From positions 1 through 64,000 of the forward strand of contig NZ_JACXBU010000006.1 in NCBI RefSeq assembly GCF_014700075.1: 64,000 nt of DNA, given 5' to 3'. The notes beneath the pieces are model-generated. The model saw only the letters and a list, made by a program, of their open reading frames with translations. It searched no databases and had not been told where the DNA came from. Source of the DNA: Pseudomonas sp. JM0905a (GTDB taxonomy: Bacteria; Pseudomonadota; Gammaproteobacteria; Pseudomonadales; Pseudomonadaceae). Numbering within the stretch: the first letter of the stretch is position 1; each line of letters begins with the position of its first letter. Shown piece after piece: positions 1 to 9,173 of the stretch. A program made the position numbers and the translations under genes.

Positions 1-126
1 GCTGCGGGTGGCCAGCTCACCCATGCGGGTCAGCAGGTAATGCGCGCGGTCTTCGCCTTCTTTGTCGAGTACGGACTCCAGGGAATCCAGCCATTCCTGG
101 GTTTCGACGGGATCGAGGTCTTGCAT
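1..126 (-). CDS. aceE: Pyruvate dehydrogenase E1 component, N-terminal start only (partial)
   Basis: Only the first 42 codons are in the window. Reading leftward from the ATG at 126, the protein begins MQDLDPVETQEWLDSLES and continues in frame to base 1. This is the typical start of AceE, the thiamine-diphosphate E1 subunit that decarboxylates pyruvate in the pyruvate dehydrogenase complex. Its divergent position next to glnE matches P. aeruginosa as I recall it. The 280-base gap to glnE holds two palindromes that may control it. Identification rests on the N-terminus and synteny. Confidence 0.85.
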   Translation of the reverse strand, partial: MQDLDPVETQEWLDSLESVLDKEGEDRAHYLLTRMGELATRS

Positions 127-235
127 GGCTTGCTCCAGGGCGGAAAGGCTTCCAGAATCGGATGCCAGTGGTCACGGCCGGCCTTGTGGGGCGGTCGCGG
201 CGAAATTCTTGTTACCGGGGGTAGAACCGGGCTCG

Positions 236-250
236 TGTAGTTTTACTACA
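236..250. promoter_or_regulatory. Palindromic operator candidate, left box
   Basis: TGTAGT-TTT-ACTACA is a perfect palindrome with 6-base arms and a 3-base centre. Its core fits the T-N-G-T-N3-A-C-N-A pattern of FadR-subfamily GntR regulators, the group that includes PdhR. It lies between divergent aceE and glnE, so control of aceE is the likely role. The identity of the regulator is inference. Confidence 0.55.
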
Positions 251-288
251 AATCGACGAAGGTTTCAGCACTCTGGATACAATCTTTC

Positions 289-301
289 GTAGTAAAACTA
301 C
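289..301. promoter_or_regulatory. Palindromic operator candidate, right box
   Basis: GTAGT-AAA-ACTAC is the inverted copy of the box at 236-250. The two centres are about 52 bases apart, close to five helical turns, so both boxes would face the same side of the helix. A possible plus-strand -10 (TACAAT, 278-283) lies just before this box, which suggests it could also affect glnE. Confidence 0.5.
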
Positions 302-406
302 AGACTGCGCGGCACAGTCGGCTGAAAGCCCCGAGTTAGAGCTGTTCCGCCACCGCTGCGCCAGCTACGGGCCCAGCCTCGGCCCGCAGCCCAGAAAGGA
401 TAGACC

Positions 407-3340
407 ATGAGCCTGCCGTCGCTGGCCGCCCTGCCGGCCAACCTACAGTCCAGCGCCGATCGGGCGCTGTCTGCCTTCCGCACTTCCCTCTCCGAACAGA
501 CTCACGACTTCGCCAGCTGGTCCGACGAACGGCTGCAGGCGTTCGGTCGTGTCACTGCCGCCAGTGACTTCGTCTCCGAGCAAGCCCAGCGTGATCCGGC
601 GATGCTGCTGGCGCTGGCCGCTTCAGGCGAGCTGGAGCGGCCACTGGCGCCCGGTGAATTGCGTGCCCAGATTGCGCAGTTGCTGAACGACTGCACGGAA
701 GAGGATGACCTCGGCCGCCGCCTGCGCCGCTATCGCAACCGCCAGCAGTTGCGCATCATCTGGCGCGACCTGACCCGCCAGGCCGATCTCGCGGAAACCT
801 GCCGCGACCTTTCCGATCTGGCTGATGCCTGCATCGACCTCGCCTACCACTGGCTCTATAGCCGCCATTGCGCCCAGTTCGGCACCCCCATCGGCCATCG
901 TTCCGGCCAGCCCCAGCATCTGGTAGTGCTGGGCATGGGCAAGCTGGGCGCCCATGAATTGAACCTGTCCTCGGACATCGACCTGATCTTCGGCTACCCC
1001 GAAGGCGGCGAGACCGAGGGCGCCAAACGAGCACTGGATAATCAGGAGTTCTTCACCCGCCTTGGCCAGCGGCTCATCAAGGCGCTGGACGTCATCACTG
1101 TGGACGGCTTCGTCTTCCGCGTGGACATGCGCCTGCGTCCTTACGGCTCTTCGGGGCCGCTGGTGTTCAGCTTCAATGCCCTGGAGCAGTACTACCAGGA
1201 CCAGGGCCGCGACTGGGAACGCTACGCCATGATCAAGGCGCGTGTGGTGGGTGGTGATCAGGCCGCCGGCGCCCAGTTACTGCAGATGCTGCGTCCCTTC
1301 GTCTATCGCCGCTATCTGGACTTTTCCGCCATCGAGGCGCTGCGCTCGATGAAGCAGCTGATCCAGCAGGAAGTACGGCGCAAGGGCATGACCGAGAACG
1401 TCAAGCTCGGCTCCGGCGGCATTCGCGAGGTGGAGTTCATCGCCCAGGCCTTCCAGCTGATTCACGGTGGGCGTGACCTCAGCCTGCAGCAGCGGCCTCT
1501 GCTTACCGTGCTGGACACCCTCGAAGGCCAGGGCTATCTGCCGCCGCCTGTGGTGGCGGAATTGAAAGAAGGCTACGAATTTCTCCGCTACACCGAGCAC
1601 GCCCTGCAGGCCATTGCTGACCGCCAGACCCAGATGCTGCCGGACAACGACCTGGATCGCGCCCGCGTGGCCTTCATCATGGGCTTCGATGACTGGGCGG
1701 CTTTTCTTGAGCGCCTGATGTACTGGCGTGGTCGCGTCGAATGGCACTTCCGGCAAGTGATCGCCGACCCGGATGAAGAAGAAGGAAGCGACGGTGAAGG
1801 TTGCATCGGTGGTGAGTGGCTGCCGCTCTGGGAAGAGGCGCTGGACGAGGAGTCCGCATGCCGCCAGCTCGGGGAAGCCGGTTTCGTCGAGCCGGCCGCC
1901 ACCTGGCGCCGCCTCACCGACCTGCGCAATGGCCCCCAGGTGCGCGCTATGCAGCGTCTCGGTCGTGAGCGGTTGGATGCCTTCATTCCGAGGCTGTTGA
2001 ACCTCACCGTGGAACACTGCAACCCCGACCTGGTGCTGGAAAGGGTCCTGCCCATGGTGGAAAAAGTGGCGCGGCGTTCCGCCTACCTGGTGCTGCTGAC
2101 CGAAAACCCCGGTGCCCTGCAGCGCCTGATCGAGCTTTGCGCCGCCAGCCCCTGGATCGCCGAGCAGATCACCCGTTTCCCCCTGCTTCTGGACGAGCTG
2201 CTCAATGAAGGTCGCCTCTATCGTCCTCCGCTGGCGCCGGAGCTGGCGGCCGAGTTGCGCGAGCGCCTGACGCGCATCCCCGAGGACGACCTGGAACAAC
2301 AGATGGAGGCCCTACGCCATTTCAAGCTGGCTCACAGTCTTCGCGTGGCCGCCTCGGAAATCGCCGGCACTTTGCCCCTGATGAAAGTGAGCGATTACCT
2401 GACTTGGCTGGCCGAAGCCATCCTCGACCAGGTGCTGGCGCTGTCCTGGCGCCAGACCGTGGCCAAGTACGGCACGCCGAAACGCGCCGATGGCAGCCTG
2501 TGCGACCCGGATTTCGTCATCGTCGGCTACGGCAAGGTGGGCGGCCTGGAGTTCGGCCATGGTTCGGATCTGGACCTGGTGTTCGTCCACGATGGCGATC
2601 CCCAGGCCGAAACCGATGGCGCCAAGCCCATCGACGGCGCGCAGTTCTTCACTCGCCTCGGGCAGCGCATCATCCACCTGCTGACCACCCAGACCACGTC
2701 CGGCGCCCTGTACGAAGTGGACATGCGCCTGCGGCCGTCCGGTGCGGCGGGTCTGTTGGTCAGTTCCCTCGGCGCGTTCCAGCGCTATCAGGAGAGCGAG
2801 GCCTGGACCTGGGAGCACCAGGCGCTGGTGCGCGCGCGGGTCCTGGTGGGATCGCCGCGGGTCACCACCGCTTTCGAGCAGGTACGCCTGGCGGTACTCG
2901 GGCGCGAGCGCGATCTGCCCAAGCTGCGGGCCGAGGTGAGCGAGATGCGCGCCAAGATGCGCGGTAACCTCGGTACCCGCGAAACCGCTGCCGGCACCGC
3001 CGCGAATGCCTTCGAAGCCGCGGCGGCCTTCGATCTGAAGCAGGATGCGGGCGGTATCGTCGATATCGAATTTATGGTGCAATATGCGGCCCTGGCCTGG
3101 TCACGACAGCACCCTGAGCTGGTGCGTTACACCGATAACATCCGGATTCTGGATGGCCTGGAGCAGGCGAAACTGCTGTCCGGCGACGAAGTCCGCCTGC
3201 TGCAGGAAGCCTACAAAGCCTATCGTTCAGCGGCTCACCGCCAAGCCCTGCAGAAGCAGCCCGGTGTGGTGAGCGGGGACCAGTTCCATGCGGAGCGCCA
3301 AGGCGTGATGCGGATCTGGCGCGAGTTGGGCCTGAACTGA
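407..3340 (+). CDS. glnE: Bifunctional glutamine synthetase adenylyltransferase/deadenylase
   Basis: GlnE attaches AMP to glutamine synthetase and removes it again, under the control of PII protein and glutamine, to match nitrogen assimilation to supply. The 977-residue protein has the two expected nucleotidyltransferase halves. Metal-binding motifs are visible as SSDID (Asp190, Asp192) in the N-terminal half and GSDLD (Asp721, Asp723) in the C-terminal half. The length is normal for the family. The ATG at 407 has a GAAAGGA ribosome site about six bases upstream. ilvE follows after 42 bases and may be cotranscribed. Confidence 0.97.
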   Translation: MSLPSLAALPANLQSSADRALSAFRTSLSEQTHDFASWSDERLQAFGRVTAASDFVSEQAQRDPAMLLALAASGELERPLAPGELRAQIAQLLNDCTEEDDLGRRLRRYRNRQQLRIIWRDLTRQADLAETCRDLSDLADACIDLAYHWLYSRHCAQFGTPIGHRSGQPQHLVVLGMGKLGAHELNLSSDIDLIFGYPEGGETEGAKRALDNQEFFTRLGQRLIKALDVITVDGFVFRVDMRLRPYGSSGPLVFSFNALEQYYQDQGRDWERYAMIKARVVGGDQAAGAQLLQMLRPFVYRRYLDFSAIEALRSMKQLIQQEVRRKGMTENVKLGSGGIREVEFIAQAFQLIHGGRDLSLQQRPLLTVLDTLEGQGYLPPPVVAELKEGYEFLRYTEHALQAIADRQTQMLPDNDLDRARVAFIMGFDDWAAFLERLMYWRGRVEWHFRQVIADPDEEEGSDGEGCIGGEWLPLWEEALDEESACRQLGEAGFVEPAATWRRLTDLRNGPQVRAMQRLGRERLDAFIPRLLNLTVEHCNPDLVLERVLPMVEKVARRSAYLVLLTENPGALQRLIELCAASPWIAEQITRFPLLLDELLNEGRLYRPPLAPELAAELRERLTRIPEDDLEQQMEALRHFKLAHSLRVAASEIAGTLPLMKVSDYLTWLAEAILDQVLALSWRQTVAKYGTPKRADGSLCDPDFVIVGYGKVGGLEFGHGSDLDLVFVHDGDPQAETDGAKPIDGAQFFTRLGQRIIHLLTTQTTSGALYEVDMRLRPSGAAGLLVSSLGAFQRYQESEAWTWEHQALVRARVLVGSPRVTTAFEQVRLAVLGRERDLPKLRAEVSEMRAKMRGNLGTRETAAGTAANAFEAAAAFDLKQDAGGIVDIEFMVQYAALAWSRQHPELVRYTDNIRILDGLEQAKLLSGDEVRLLQEAYKAYRSAAHRQALQKQPGVVSGDQFHAERQGVMRIWRELGLN

Positions 3341-3382
3341 CCCGACTGGCTGAACCAATCGAATTCTTGAGGAGCTGGCAAT

Positions 3383-4306
3383 ATGTCGATGGCCGATCGT
3401 GATGGCGTGATCTGGTATGACGGCGAACTGGTGCCGTGGCGCGAAGCAACCACCCACGTCCTGACCCACACCCTGCATTACGGCATGGGCGTGTTCGAAG
3501 GCGTGCGCGCCTACAACACCCCGGACGGCACAGCCATCTTCCGCCTGCAGGCCCACACCGACCGCCTGTTCGACTCGGCTCACATCTTCAACATGGAGAT
3601 TCCCTTCTCCAAGGAAGAGATCAACGAAGCCCAGCGCGCTGCAGTCCGTGAGAACGGCCTGGAAAGCGCTTACCTTCGCCCGATGGTGTTCTTCGGCAGC
3701 GAAGGCATGGGTCTGCGCGCCACCGGCCTGAAGGTCCACGTGATCGTCGCCGCCTGGCACTGGGGCGCCTACATGGGCGAAGAGGCTCTGGTGAGCGGCA
3801 TCAAGGTGCGCACCAGCTCCTACACCCGTCACCACGTCAACATCTCCATGACTCGCGCCAAGGCTAACGGCAACTACATCAACTCGATGCTGGCCCTGCA
3901 GGAAGCCATCTCCGGCGGCGCCGACGAAGCCATGCTGCTGGACCCGGAAGGCTACGTGGCCGAAGGCTCGGGCGAGAACATCTTCCTGGTCAAGGACGGC
4001 GTGGTCTACACCCCGGAAGTGACCTCCTGCCTGAACGGCATCACCCGTAGCACCATCCTGACCCTGGCCGGCGAGCTGGGCATCAAGGTGGTGGAAAAGC
4101 GCATCACCCGCGACGAGGTGTACATCGCCGACGAGGCCTTCTTCACCGGTACCGCCGCTGAAGTCACCCCGATCCGAGAAGTGGACGGCCGCAAGATCGG
4201 TATCGGCCGTCGTGGCCCGGTGACCGAGAAGCTGCAGAAAGCCTACTTCGATCTGGTGACCGGCAAGACTTCCGCCCACGCCGAGTGGCGTACCCTGGTC
4301 AAGTAA
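3383..4306 (+). CDS. ilvE: Branched-chain amino acid aminotransferase
   Basis: This class IV PLP aminotransferase makes leucine, isoleucine and valine from their 2-oxo acids using glutamate, and runs the reverse reaction in catabolism. The PLP-binding lysine is Lys160 in RAKANGNY. The N-terminal HYGMGVFEGVRAY and the later SGENIFLV are typical of the family, and 307 residues is the usual length. A GAGGAG ribosome site precedes the ATG. It sits between glnE and the LPS core genes, as I recall for P. aeruginosa. Confidence 0.96.
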   Translation: MSMADRDGVIWYDGELVPWREATTHVLTHTLHYGMGVFEGVRAYNTPDGTAIFRLQAHTDRLFDSAHIFNMEIPFSKEEINEAQRAAVRENGLESAYLRPMVFFGSEGMGLRATGLKVHVIVAAWHWGAYMGEEALVSGIKVRTSSYTRHHVNISMTRAKANGNYINSMLALQEAISGGADEAMLLDPEGYVAEGSGENIFLVKDGVVYTPEVTSCLNGITRSTILTLAGELGIKVVEKRITRDEVYIADEAFFTGTAAEVTPIREVDGRKIGIGRRGPVTEKLQKAYFDLVTGKTSAHAEWRTLVK

Positions 4307-4322
4307 ACCGACTGAGCTGAAC

Positions 4323-4378
4323 GCGGCAAGCCGCAAGCTGCAAGTGGTACCCACTGCTTGGAGCTTGCGGCTTGTCGC
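4323..4378. repeat. Long imperfect hairpin between ilvE and waaF
   Basis: Two arms of about 25 bases (left starting GCGGCAAGCCGCAAGCTGC, right ending GCTTGCGGCTTGTCGC) are near-perfect inverted copies around a TAC centre. Repeats of the CAAGCTGCAAGC kind are common in Pseudomonas intergenic DNA. It may end ilvE transcripts, but no T-run follows, so terminator function is uncertain. Confidence 0.6.
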
Positions 4379-4400
4379 TTGAGGCTTGAAGCTGCCCTTT

Positions 4401-5444
4401 ATGAAGATTCTGATCGTAGGACCCTCCTGGGTCGGCGACATGGTGATGGCGCAGACACTCTTCCAGTGCCTGAAGACCCGCCATCCCGACTGCGAGATCG
4501 ACGTGCTGGCCCCTGAGTGGAGCCGGCCCATCCTCGAACGCATGCCTGAAGTACGCCAGGCGCTGAGTTTCCCCATCGGCCACGGTGTGCTGGACATCGC
4601 GACCCGGCGCAAGATCGGCAAGTCCCTGGTGGGGCAGTACGATCAGGCGATCCTCTTGCCCAACTCGCTGAAGTCGGCGCTGGTGCCCTGGTTTGCCGAT
4701 ATCCCCAAGCGCACCGGCTGGAAAGGCGAGATGCGCTACGGCCTGCTGAACGACATTCGTGTCCTCGACAAGCAGCGCTACCCGCTGATGATCGAGCGCT
4801 TCATGGCCCTGGCCTTCGAGCCCGATGCGGAACTGCCCAGGCCCTATCCGCGGCCGTCGCTGCGGATCGATCCGGCCAGCCGTGAAGCGGCCCTGGCCAA
4901 GTTCGGCCTGGGCCTCGATCGACCTGTGCTGGTCCTCTGCCCCGGGGCGGAGTTCGGTGAGGCCAAGCGCTGGCCCGCTGAGCACTACGCCAAGGTGGCC
5001 GAGCTGAAGATCCGCTCGGGCTGGCAGGTCTGGCTGTTCGGTTCGAAGAACGACCATCCCGGCGGTGAAGACATCCGCATGCGGCTGATTCCCGGTCTGC
5101 GCGAGGAAGCGGTGAATCTGGCCGGCGAGACCAGCCTGGCCGAAGCCATCGACCTGATGTCCTGCGCCAGCGCCGTGGTGTCCAACGACTCCGGGCTGAT
5201 GCACGTGGCCGCTGCGCTGGGTCGCCCGCTGGTCGCCGTCTATGGCTCGACCTCGCCGCAGTTCACCCCGCCGCTGGCCGAACAGGTGGAGATCGTCCGC
5301 CTTGGCCTGGAATGCAGCCCCTGCTTCGAGCGCACTTGCCGTTTCGGTCACTACAACTGCCTGCGCGAGCTCAAGCCGCGTCCGGTGGTAGAAGCCCTGG
5401 ACCGCCTGGTGCCGGACCCGCTCGAACTGGTGGAGAGTCGCTGA
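4401..5444 (+). CDS. waaF: ADP-heptose:LPS heptosyltransferase II
   Basis: WaaF adds the second L-glycero-D-manno-heptose to the LPS inner core at the cytoplasmic face of the inner membrane. The protein (347 residues from the ATG at 4401) is a GT9 glycosyltransferase. MKILIVGPSWVGDMVMAQ forms the N-terminal Rossmann start, and SNDSGLMHVAAALGRP with AVYGSTSP marks the nucleotide-sugar site. An upstream in-frame TTG at 4386 lies in the repeat region and is not preferred. The stop at 5444 abuts the GTG of waaC, so the genes are translationally coupled. Confidence 0.96.
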   Translation: MKILIVGPSWVGDMVMAQTLFQCLKTRHPDCEIDVLAPEWSRPILERMPEVRQALSFPIGHGVLDIATRRKIGKSLVGQYDQAILLPNSLKSALVPWFADIPKRTGWKGEMRYGLLNDIRVLDKQRYPLMIERFMALAFEPDAELPRPYPRPSLRIDPASREAALAKFGLGLDRPVLVLCPGAEFGEAKRWPAEHYAKVAELKIRSGWQVWLFGSKNDHPGGEDIRMRLIPGLREEAVNLAGETSLAEAIDLMSCASAVVSNDSGLMHVAAALGRPLVAVYGSTSPQFTPPLAEQVEIVRLGLECSPCFERTCRFGHYNCLRELKPRPVVEALDRLVPDPLELVESR

Positions 5445-6506
5445 GTGCGGGTACTGCTGATCAAGACCTCTTCTCTGGGCGATGTCATTCATACCCTGCC
5501 GGCGCTGACCGATGCGGCGCGGGCGATTCCCGGAATCCAGTTCGACTGGGTGGTCGAGGAAGGATTCGCCGAGATTCCCGCCTGGCACCCGGCTGTGGCC
5601 CACGTGATCCCGGTGGCCATCCGCCGCTGGCGCAAGAACCTCTGGCAGACCCTTCGCAGCGGTGAATGGCGTCGCTTCAAGCGCCGCCTGCGGGAAGCCC
5701 GCTACGACCTGGTGATCGATGCCCAGGGCCTGCTGAAAAGCGCCCTGCTGACGCGCTACACCAAGGCGCCGGTAGTCGGTCTGGATCGCGATTCCGCCCG
5801 CGAGCCGCTGGCCAGCCGCTTCTACGATCGCCGCTATCCAGTGGCGTGGGGACAGCACGCTGTCGAGCGCGTGCGCCAGCTGTTCGCCCAGGCGCTGGAC
5901 TATCCCCTGCCGGAAGGCGTGGGCAACTACGGCCTGAACCGTGCGCAACTGGCCGATGCCCCGGGCGGTGCGCCCTACCTGTTGTTCCTCCATGGCACCA
6001 CCTGGGATACCAAGCACTGGCCGGAGAAATACTGGCGTGAGCTCGCTGAGCGGGCCTGCGACCACGGCTGGCACGTGCGCCTGCCCTGGGGCAACCCGAC
6101 AGAGAAGGCGCGCGCCGAACGTATCGCCGAAGGCTTGGAAAAGGCCGCGGTACTCCCCAAATTATCCTTGGCGGGAATGGCCAAGGTGGTCGCCGGTGCG
6201 CGTGCCTGCGTGGCGGTGGACACCGGTCTTGGCCATCTGGCGGCTGCGCTGGACGTGCCGACCCTCTCGCTCTACGGCCCGACCAATCCGGGCTTCACGG
6301 GGGCCTATGGGCGGTCGCAGATCCATCTGGGTAGCGACTTCCCCTGTGCGCCGTGCCTGAAGAAGACCTGCGCCTACAAGCCGACGGCGGAGGATCTCCG
6401 CCTGTTCGACCTGGAGCGCGAACAGCCGCTCTGCTTCACCCGGCTGAATCCGCAGCGCGTGGCGACCCAACTGGAAGCCCTGCTGCTGACCGAGGATATC
6501 CACTGA
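5445..6506 (+). CDS. waaC: LPS heptosyltransferase I
   Basis: WaaC transfers the first heptose onto Kdo2-lipid A. The 353-residue GT9 protein begins MRVLLIKTSSLGDVIHTLPA, the classic WaaC start, and has VAVDTGLGHLAAALDVPT and SLYGPTNP in the ADP-heptose-binding half. The start is GTG, directly after the waaF stop, and the end overlaps the waaG ATG by one base (TGATG). It is the second gene of the core operon. Without it the LPS is deep-rough. Confidence 0.96.
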   Translation: MRVLLIKTSSLGDVIHTLPALTDAARAIPGIQFDWVVEEGFAEIPAWHPAVAHVIPVAIRRWRKNLWQTLRSGEWRRFKRRLREARYDLVIDAQGLLKSALLTRYTKAPVVGLDRDSAREPLASRFYDRRYPVAWGQHAVERVRQLFAQALDYPLPEGVGNYGLNRAQLADAPGGAPYLLFLHGTTWDTKHWPEKYWRELAERACDHGWHVRLPWGNPTEKARAERIAEGLEKAAVLPKLSLAGMAKVVAGARACVAVDTGLGHLAAALDVPTLSLYGPTNPGFTGAYGRSQIHLGSDFPCAPCLKKTCAYKPTAEDLRLFDLEREQPLCFTRLNPQRVATQLEALLLTEDIH

Positions 6507-7627
6507 TGCAACTGGCATTTGTGCTCTACAAGTACTTCCCCTTCGGCGGCCTGCAGCGCGATTTCATGCGAATCGCCCTGGAGTGCCAGCGCCGTGGGCA
6601 TGCCATTCGCGTCTACACCATGATCTGGGAAGGTGACATCCCGGAAGGTTTCGAAGTGCTGATCGCGCCGGTCAAGGCGCTGTTCAACCACAAGCGCAAC
6701 GAGAAGTTCACCGCCTGGGTCGAGGCCGACCTGGCGCGCCGTCCGGTGGACCGGGTGATCGGCTTCAACAAGATGCCGGGCCTGGACGTCTACTACGCCG
6801 CCGACCCCTGCTTCGAAGACAAGGCGCAGACCCTGCGCAATGGCCTCTATCGCCGCTGGGGTCGCTACAAGCACTTCTCCGATTACGAGCGCGCGGTGTT
6901 CGCGCCCGAGTCGAAGACTGAAGTGCTGATGATTTCCGAGGTGCAGCAGCCGTTGTTCGTCAAGCATTACGCGACTCCGGCCAAGCGCTTCCACCTGCTG
7001 CCGCCGGGCATTGCCGCGGATCGCCGCGCACCGGCCAACGCCGCCGACATCCGCGCCGAGTTCCGCCGCGAGTTCAAACTGGGCGACGACGACCTGCTGC
7101 TGGTGCAGATCGGCTCGGGCTTCAAGACCAAGGGCCTGGACCGCAGCCTCAAGGCTGTGGCTGCGCTGCCCCGCGAGCTGAAGAAGCGCACCCGCCTGAT
7201 CGTCATCGGCCAGGACGATCCCAAACCGTTCCTGCTGCAGATGAAGACCCTGGGCATCTCGGACCAGGTGGACATTCTCAAGGGTCGCAGCGACATCCCG
7301 CGCTTCCTGCTGGGTGCCGACCTGCTGATCCACCCGGCCTACAACGAGAACACCGGCACCGTGCTACTTGAGGCCCTTGTGGCAGGCTTGCCGGTGCTGG
7401 TTACCGATGTCTGCGGCTACGCTCACTACATAGCCGAAGCCGACAGCGGTCGCGTGCTGCCCAGCCCCTTCGAGCAGGATGCGCTCAACCAGATGCTGGC
7501 CGGCATGCTCGCCGACGCGGCTGCCCGCGCACGCTGGAGCACCAATGGCCTGGCCTTCGCCGACAGCGCAGACCTCTACAGCATGCCGCAGCACGCGGCG
7601 GACGTGATCCTCGCGGAGCGCCCATGA
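6506..7627 (+). CDS. waaG: LPS core glucosyltransferase I
   Basis: WaaG is a GT4 enzyme that begins the outer core by adding a hexose to heptose II. In Pseudomonas this sugar is a galactosamine-type residue, but the enzyme keeps the WaaG name. The 373 residues start MQLAFVLYKYFPFGGLQRD. The donor site shows IGSGFKTKGLDRSLKA and HPAYNENTGTVLLEALVAGLPVL, where the glutamates bind the donor sugar. The ATG overlaps the waaC stop and the end overlaps waaP by four bases, which indicates tight coupling. Confidence 0.95.
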   Translation: MQLAFVLYKYFPFGGLQRDFMRIALECQRRGHAIRVYTMIWEGDIPEGFEVLIAPVKALFNHKRNEKFTAWVEADLARRPVDRVIGFNKMPGLDVYYAADPCFEDKAQTLRNGLYRRWGRYKHFSDYERAVFAPESKTEVLMISEVQQPLFVKHYATPAKRFHLLPPGIAADRRAPANAADIRAEFRREFKLGDDDLLLVQIGSGFKTKGLDRSLKAVAALPRELKKRTRLIVIGQDDPKPFLLQMKTLGISDQVDILKGRSDIPRFLLGADLLIHPAYNENTGTVLLEALVAGLPVLVTDVCGYAHYIAEADSGRVLPSPFEQDALNQMLAGMLADAAARARWSTNGLAFADSADLYSMPQHAADVILAERP

Positions 7628-8439
7628 AGCTTGTCCTGAAGCCCCCGTTCGAGCGCCTTTGGGCCGGACGTGATGCCTTTGTCGAGGTGGAAGCGCTCAA
7701 GGGCGAGGTCTATCGCGAGCTGGAAGGGCGTCGCACCCTGCGTACCGAGGTGGATGGCGAAGGTTTCTTCGTCAAGATCCATCGCGGCATCGGCTGGGGC
7801 GAGATCGTCAAGAACCTGATCACCGCCAAGGCGCCGGTGCTGGGCGCCGGCCAGGAGTGGGCGGCGATCCAGCGCCTGCACGAAGCGGGCGTGCCCACCA
7901 TGACTGCCGTCGCCTTCGGTGAGCGCGGCAGCAATCCGGCCAGCCAGCACTCCTTCATCGTCACCGAAGAGCTGGCACCCACCATCAGCCTCGAGGACTT
8001 CTGCGTCGACTGGCCGCGCAATCCGCCGCCGGTAAGGCTGAAGTGGGCGCTAATCGACGAAGTCGCGCAAATGACCGGCACGATGCACCGCGCCGGGGTC
8101 AACCACCGCGACTGCTACATCTGTCACTTCCTGCTGCACACGGCGCGCCCGGTCACAGCCGAAGACTTCAAACTGTCGCTGATCGACCTGCATCGTGCGC
8201 AGACGCGCGCCGTCACGCCCAGACGCTGGCGCGACAAGGACCTGGCCGGGCTGTATTTCTCGGCGCTGAACATCGGCCTGACCCGTCGCGACAAGCTGCG
8301 CTTCCTCAAGGCCTACTTCCGCCAGCCGCTGCGCCAGGTGCTGAAGGACGAAAGCACCCTGCTGACCTGGCTCGAGCAGAAGGCCGCGCGCCTGCTCTCG
8401 CGCTATGAGCGCAAGTACGCCGGGGGAGGAGAGGCGTGA
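7624..8439 (+). CDS. waaP: LPS inner-core heptose I kinase
   Basis: WaaP phosphorylates heptose I of the inner core. In Pseudomonas core phosphates are needed for outer-membrane integrity, and WaaP is reported as essential in P. aeruginosa. The 271-residue protein has a kinase fold: VDGEGFFVKIHRG provides the ATP-binding lysine, HRDCY places the catalytic aspartate at Asp163, and LIDLHRAQ is the metal-binding DFG equivalent. It overlaps waaG and the next kinase by ATGA junctions. Confidence 0.95.
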   Translation: MKLVLKPPFERLWAGRDAFVEVEALKGEVYRELEGRRTLRTEVDGEGFFVKIHRGIGWGEIVKNLITAKAPVLGAGQEWAAIQRLHEAGVPTMTAVAFGERGSNPASQHSFIVTEELAPTISLEDFCVDWPRNPPPVRLKWALIDEVAQMTGTMHRAGVNHRDCYICHFLLHTARPVTAEDFKLSLIDLHRAQTRAVTPRRWRDKDLAGLYFSALNIGLTRRDKLRFLKAYFRQPLRQVLKDESTLLTWLEQKAARLLSRYERKYAGGGEA

Positions 8440-9173
8440 GCCAATGGAAACTGGCAGAGGGGCTGGACGCCGGGGTTATCGAGCTGTTCGCCGACCTGGA
8501 CAAAGTGTTCGCCCTGCAAGGTGACTGGATCACCGGGGATCCGCTGTCCGAAGTGCTACGGGTTGAGCACCGTGGGGTGCGCTACTACGTCAAGCGCTAC
8601 TGGGCCGCGGGCAAGGGTTTGCGTCGCTGGCTCGGCCGGCCACGGGTCAAGGCCGAGTGGCAGAACCTCAAGTATTTCTCCAAGTGGGGCATTCCCACCG
8701 CACCCGTAGTGGGGTGGGGGCAGGAGCGCCGTGGCGGCGCCTTCCATCGTGGCGCCCTGATTACCCAGGAGCTCAAGGGCACCATCGACCTGGCGGAAAT
8801 GGCCAAACAGGGCGATCCGCGCCTGGCCGATCCACGCTGGGTCGACAAGGTCAGTCGGCAACTGGCGAAGGCCACCCGCTGCTTGCACCAGCACGGATTC
8901 GCCCACAACGACCTGAAGTGGCGCAACCTGCTGGTGGATGAGGCAGGTGACCTGTTCTTGATCGACTGCCCGACCGGGACCTTCTGGTGGGGGCCGTTCC
9001 TGCATTACCGCGTCATCAAGGACCTGGCCTGTCTGGACAAGGTCGCCAAGTACCATCTCAGTCGCAGCCAGCGTCTGCGCTTCTACCTGCAATACCGGGA
9101 TCAAACGCGTCTGCAAGGCAGCGACAAGCGCCAGGTGCGGCAGATCCTCAAGTTTTTCGAGGGACGCGAATGA
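8436..9173 (+). CDS. wapP: LPS core kinase WapP (WaaP/Kdo kinase family)
   Basis: This 245-residue protein is a second WaaP-type kinase, predicted to phosphorylate another inner-core heptose position. Visible features are VRYYVKRYW with the ATP-site lysine, HNDLKWRN with the catalytic Asp159, and LFLIDCPTG as the metal-binding segment. All catalytic positions are intact. It overlaps waaP by four bases and the next gene by ATGA. The name follows its place after waaP in P. aeruginosa; substrate position is by family knowledge. Confidence 0.87.
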   Translation: MSQWKLAEGLDAGVIELFADLDKVFALQGDWITGDPLSEVLRVEHRGVRYYVKRYWAAGKGLRRWLGRPRVKAEWQNLKYFSKWGIPTAPVVGWGQERRGGAFHRGALITQELKGTIDLAEMAKQGDPRLADPRWVDKVSRQLAKATRCLHQHGFAHNDLKWRNLLVDEAGDLFLIDCPTGTFWWGPFLHYRVIKDLACLDKVAKYHLSRSQRLRFYLQYRDQTRLQGSDKRQVRQILKFFEGRE

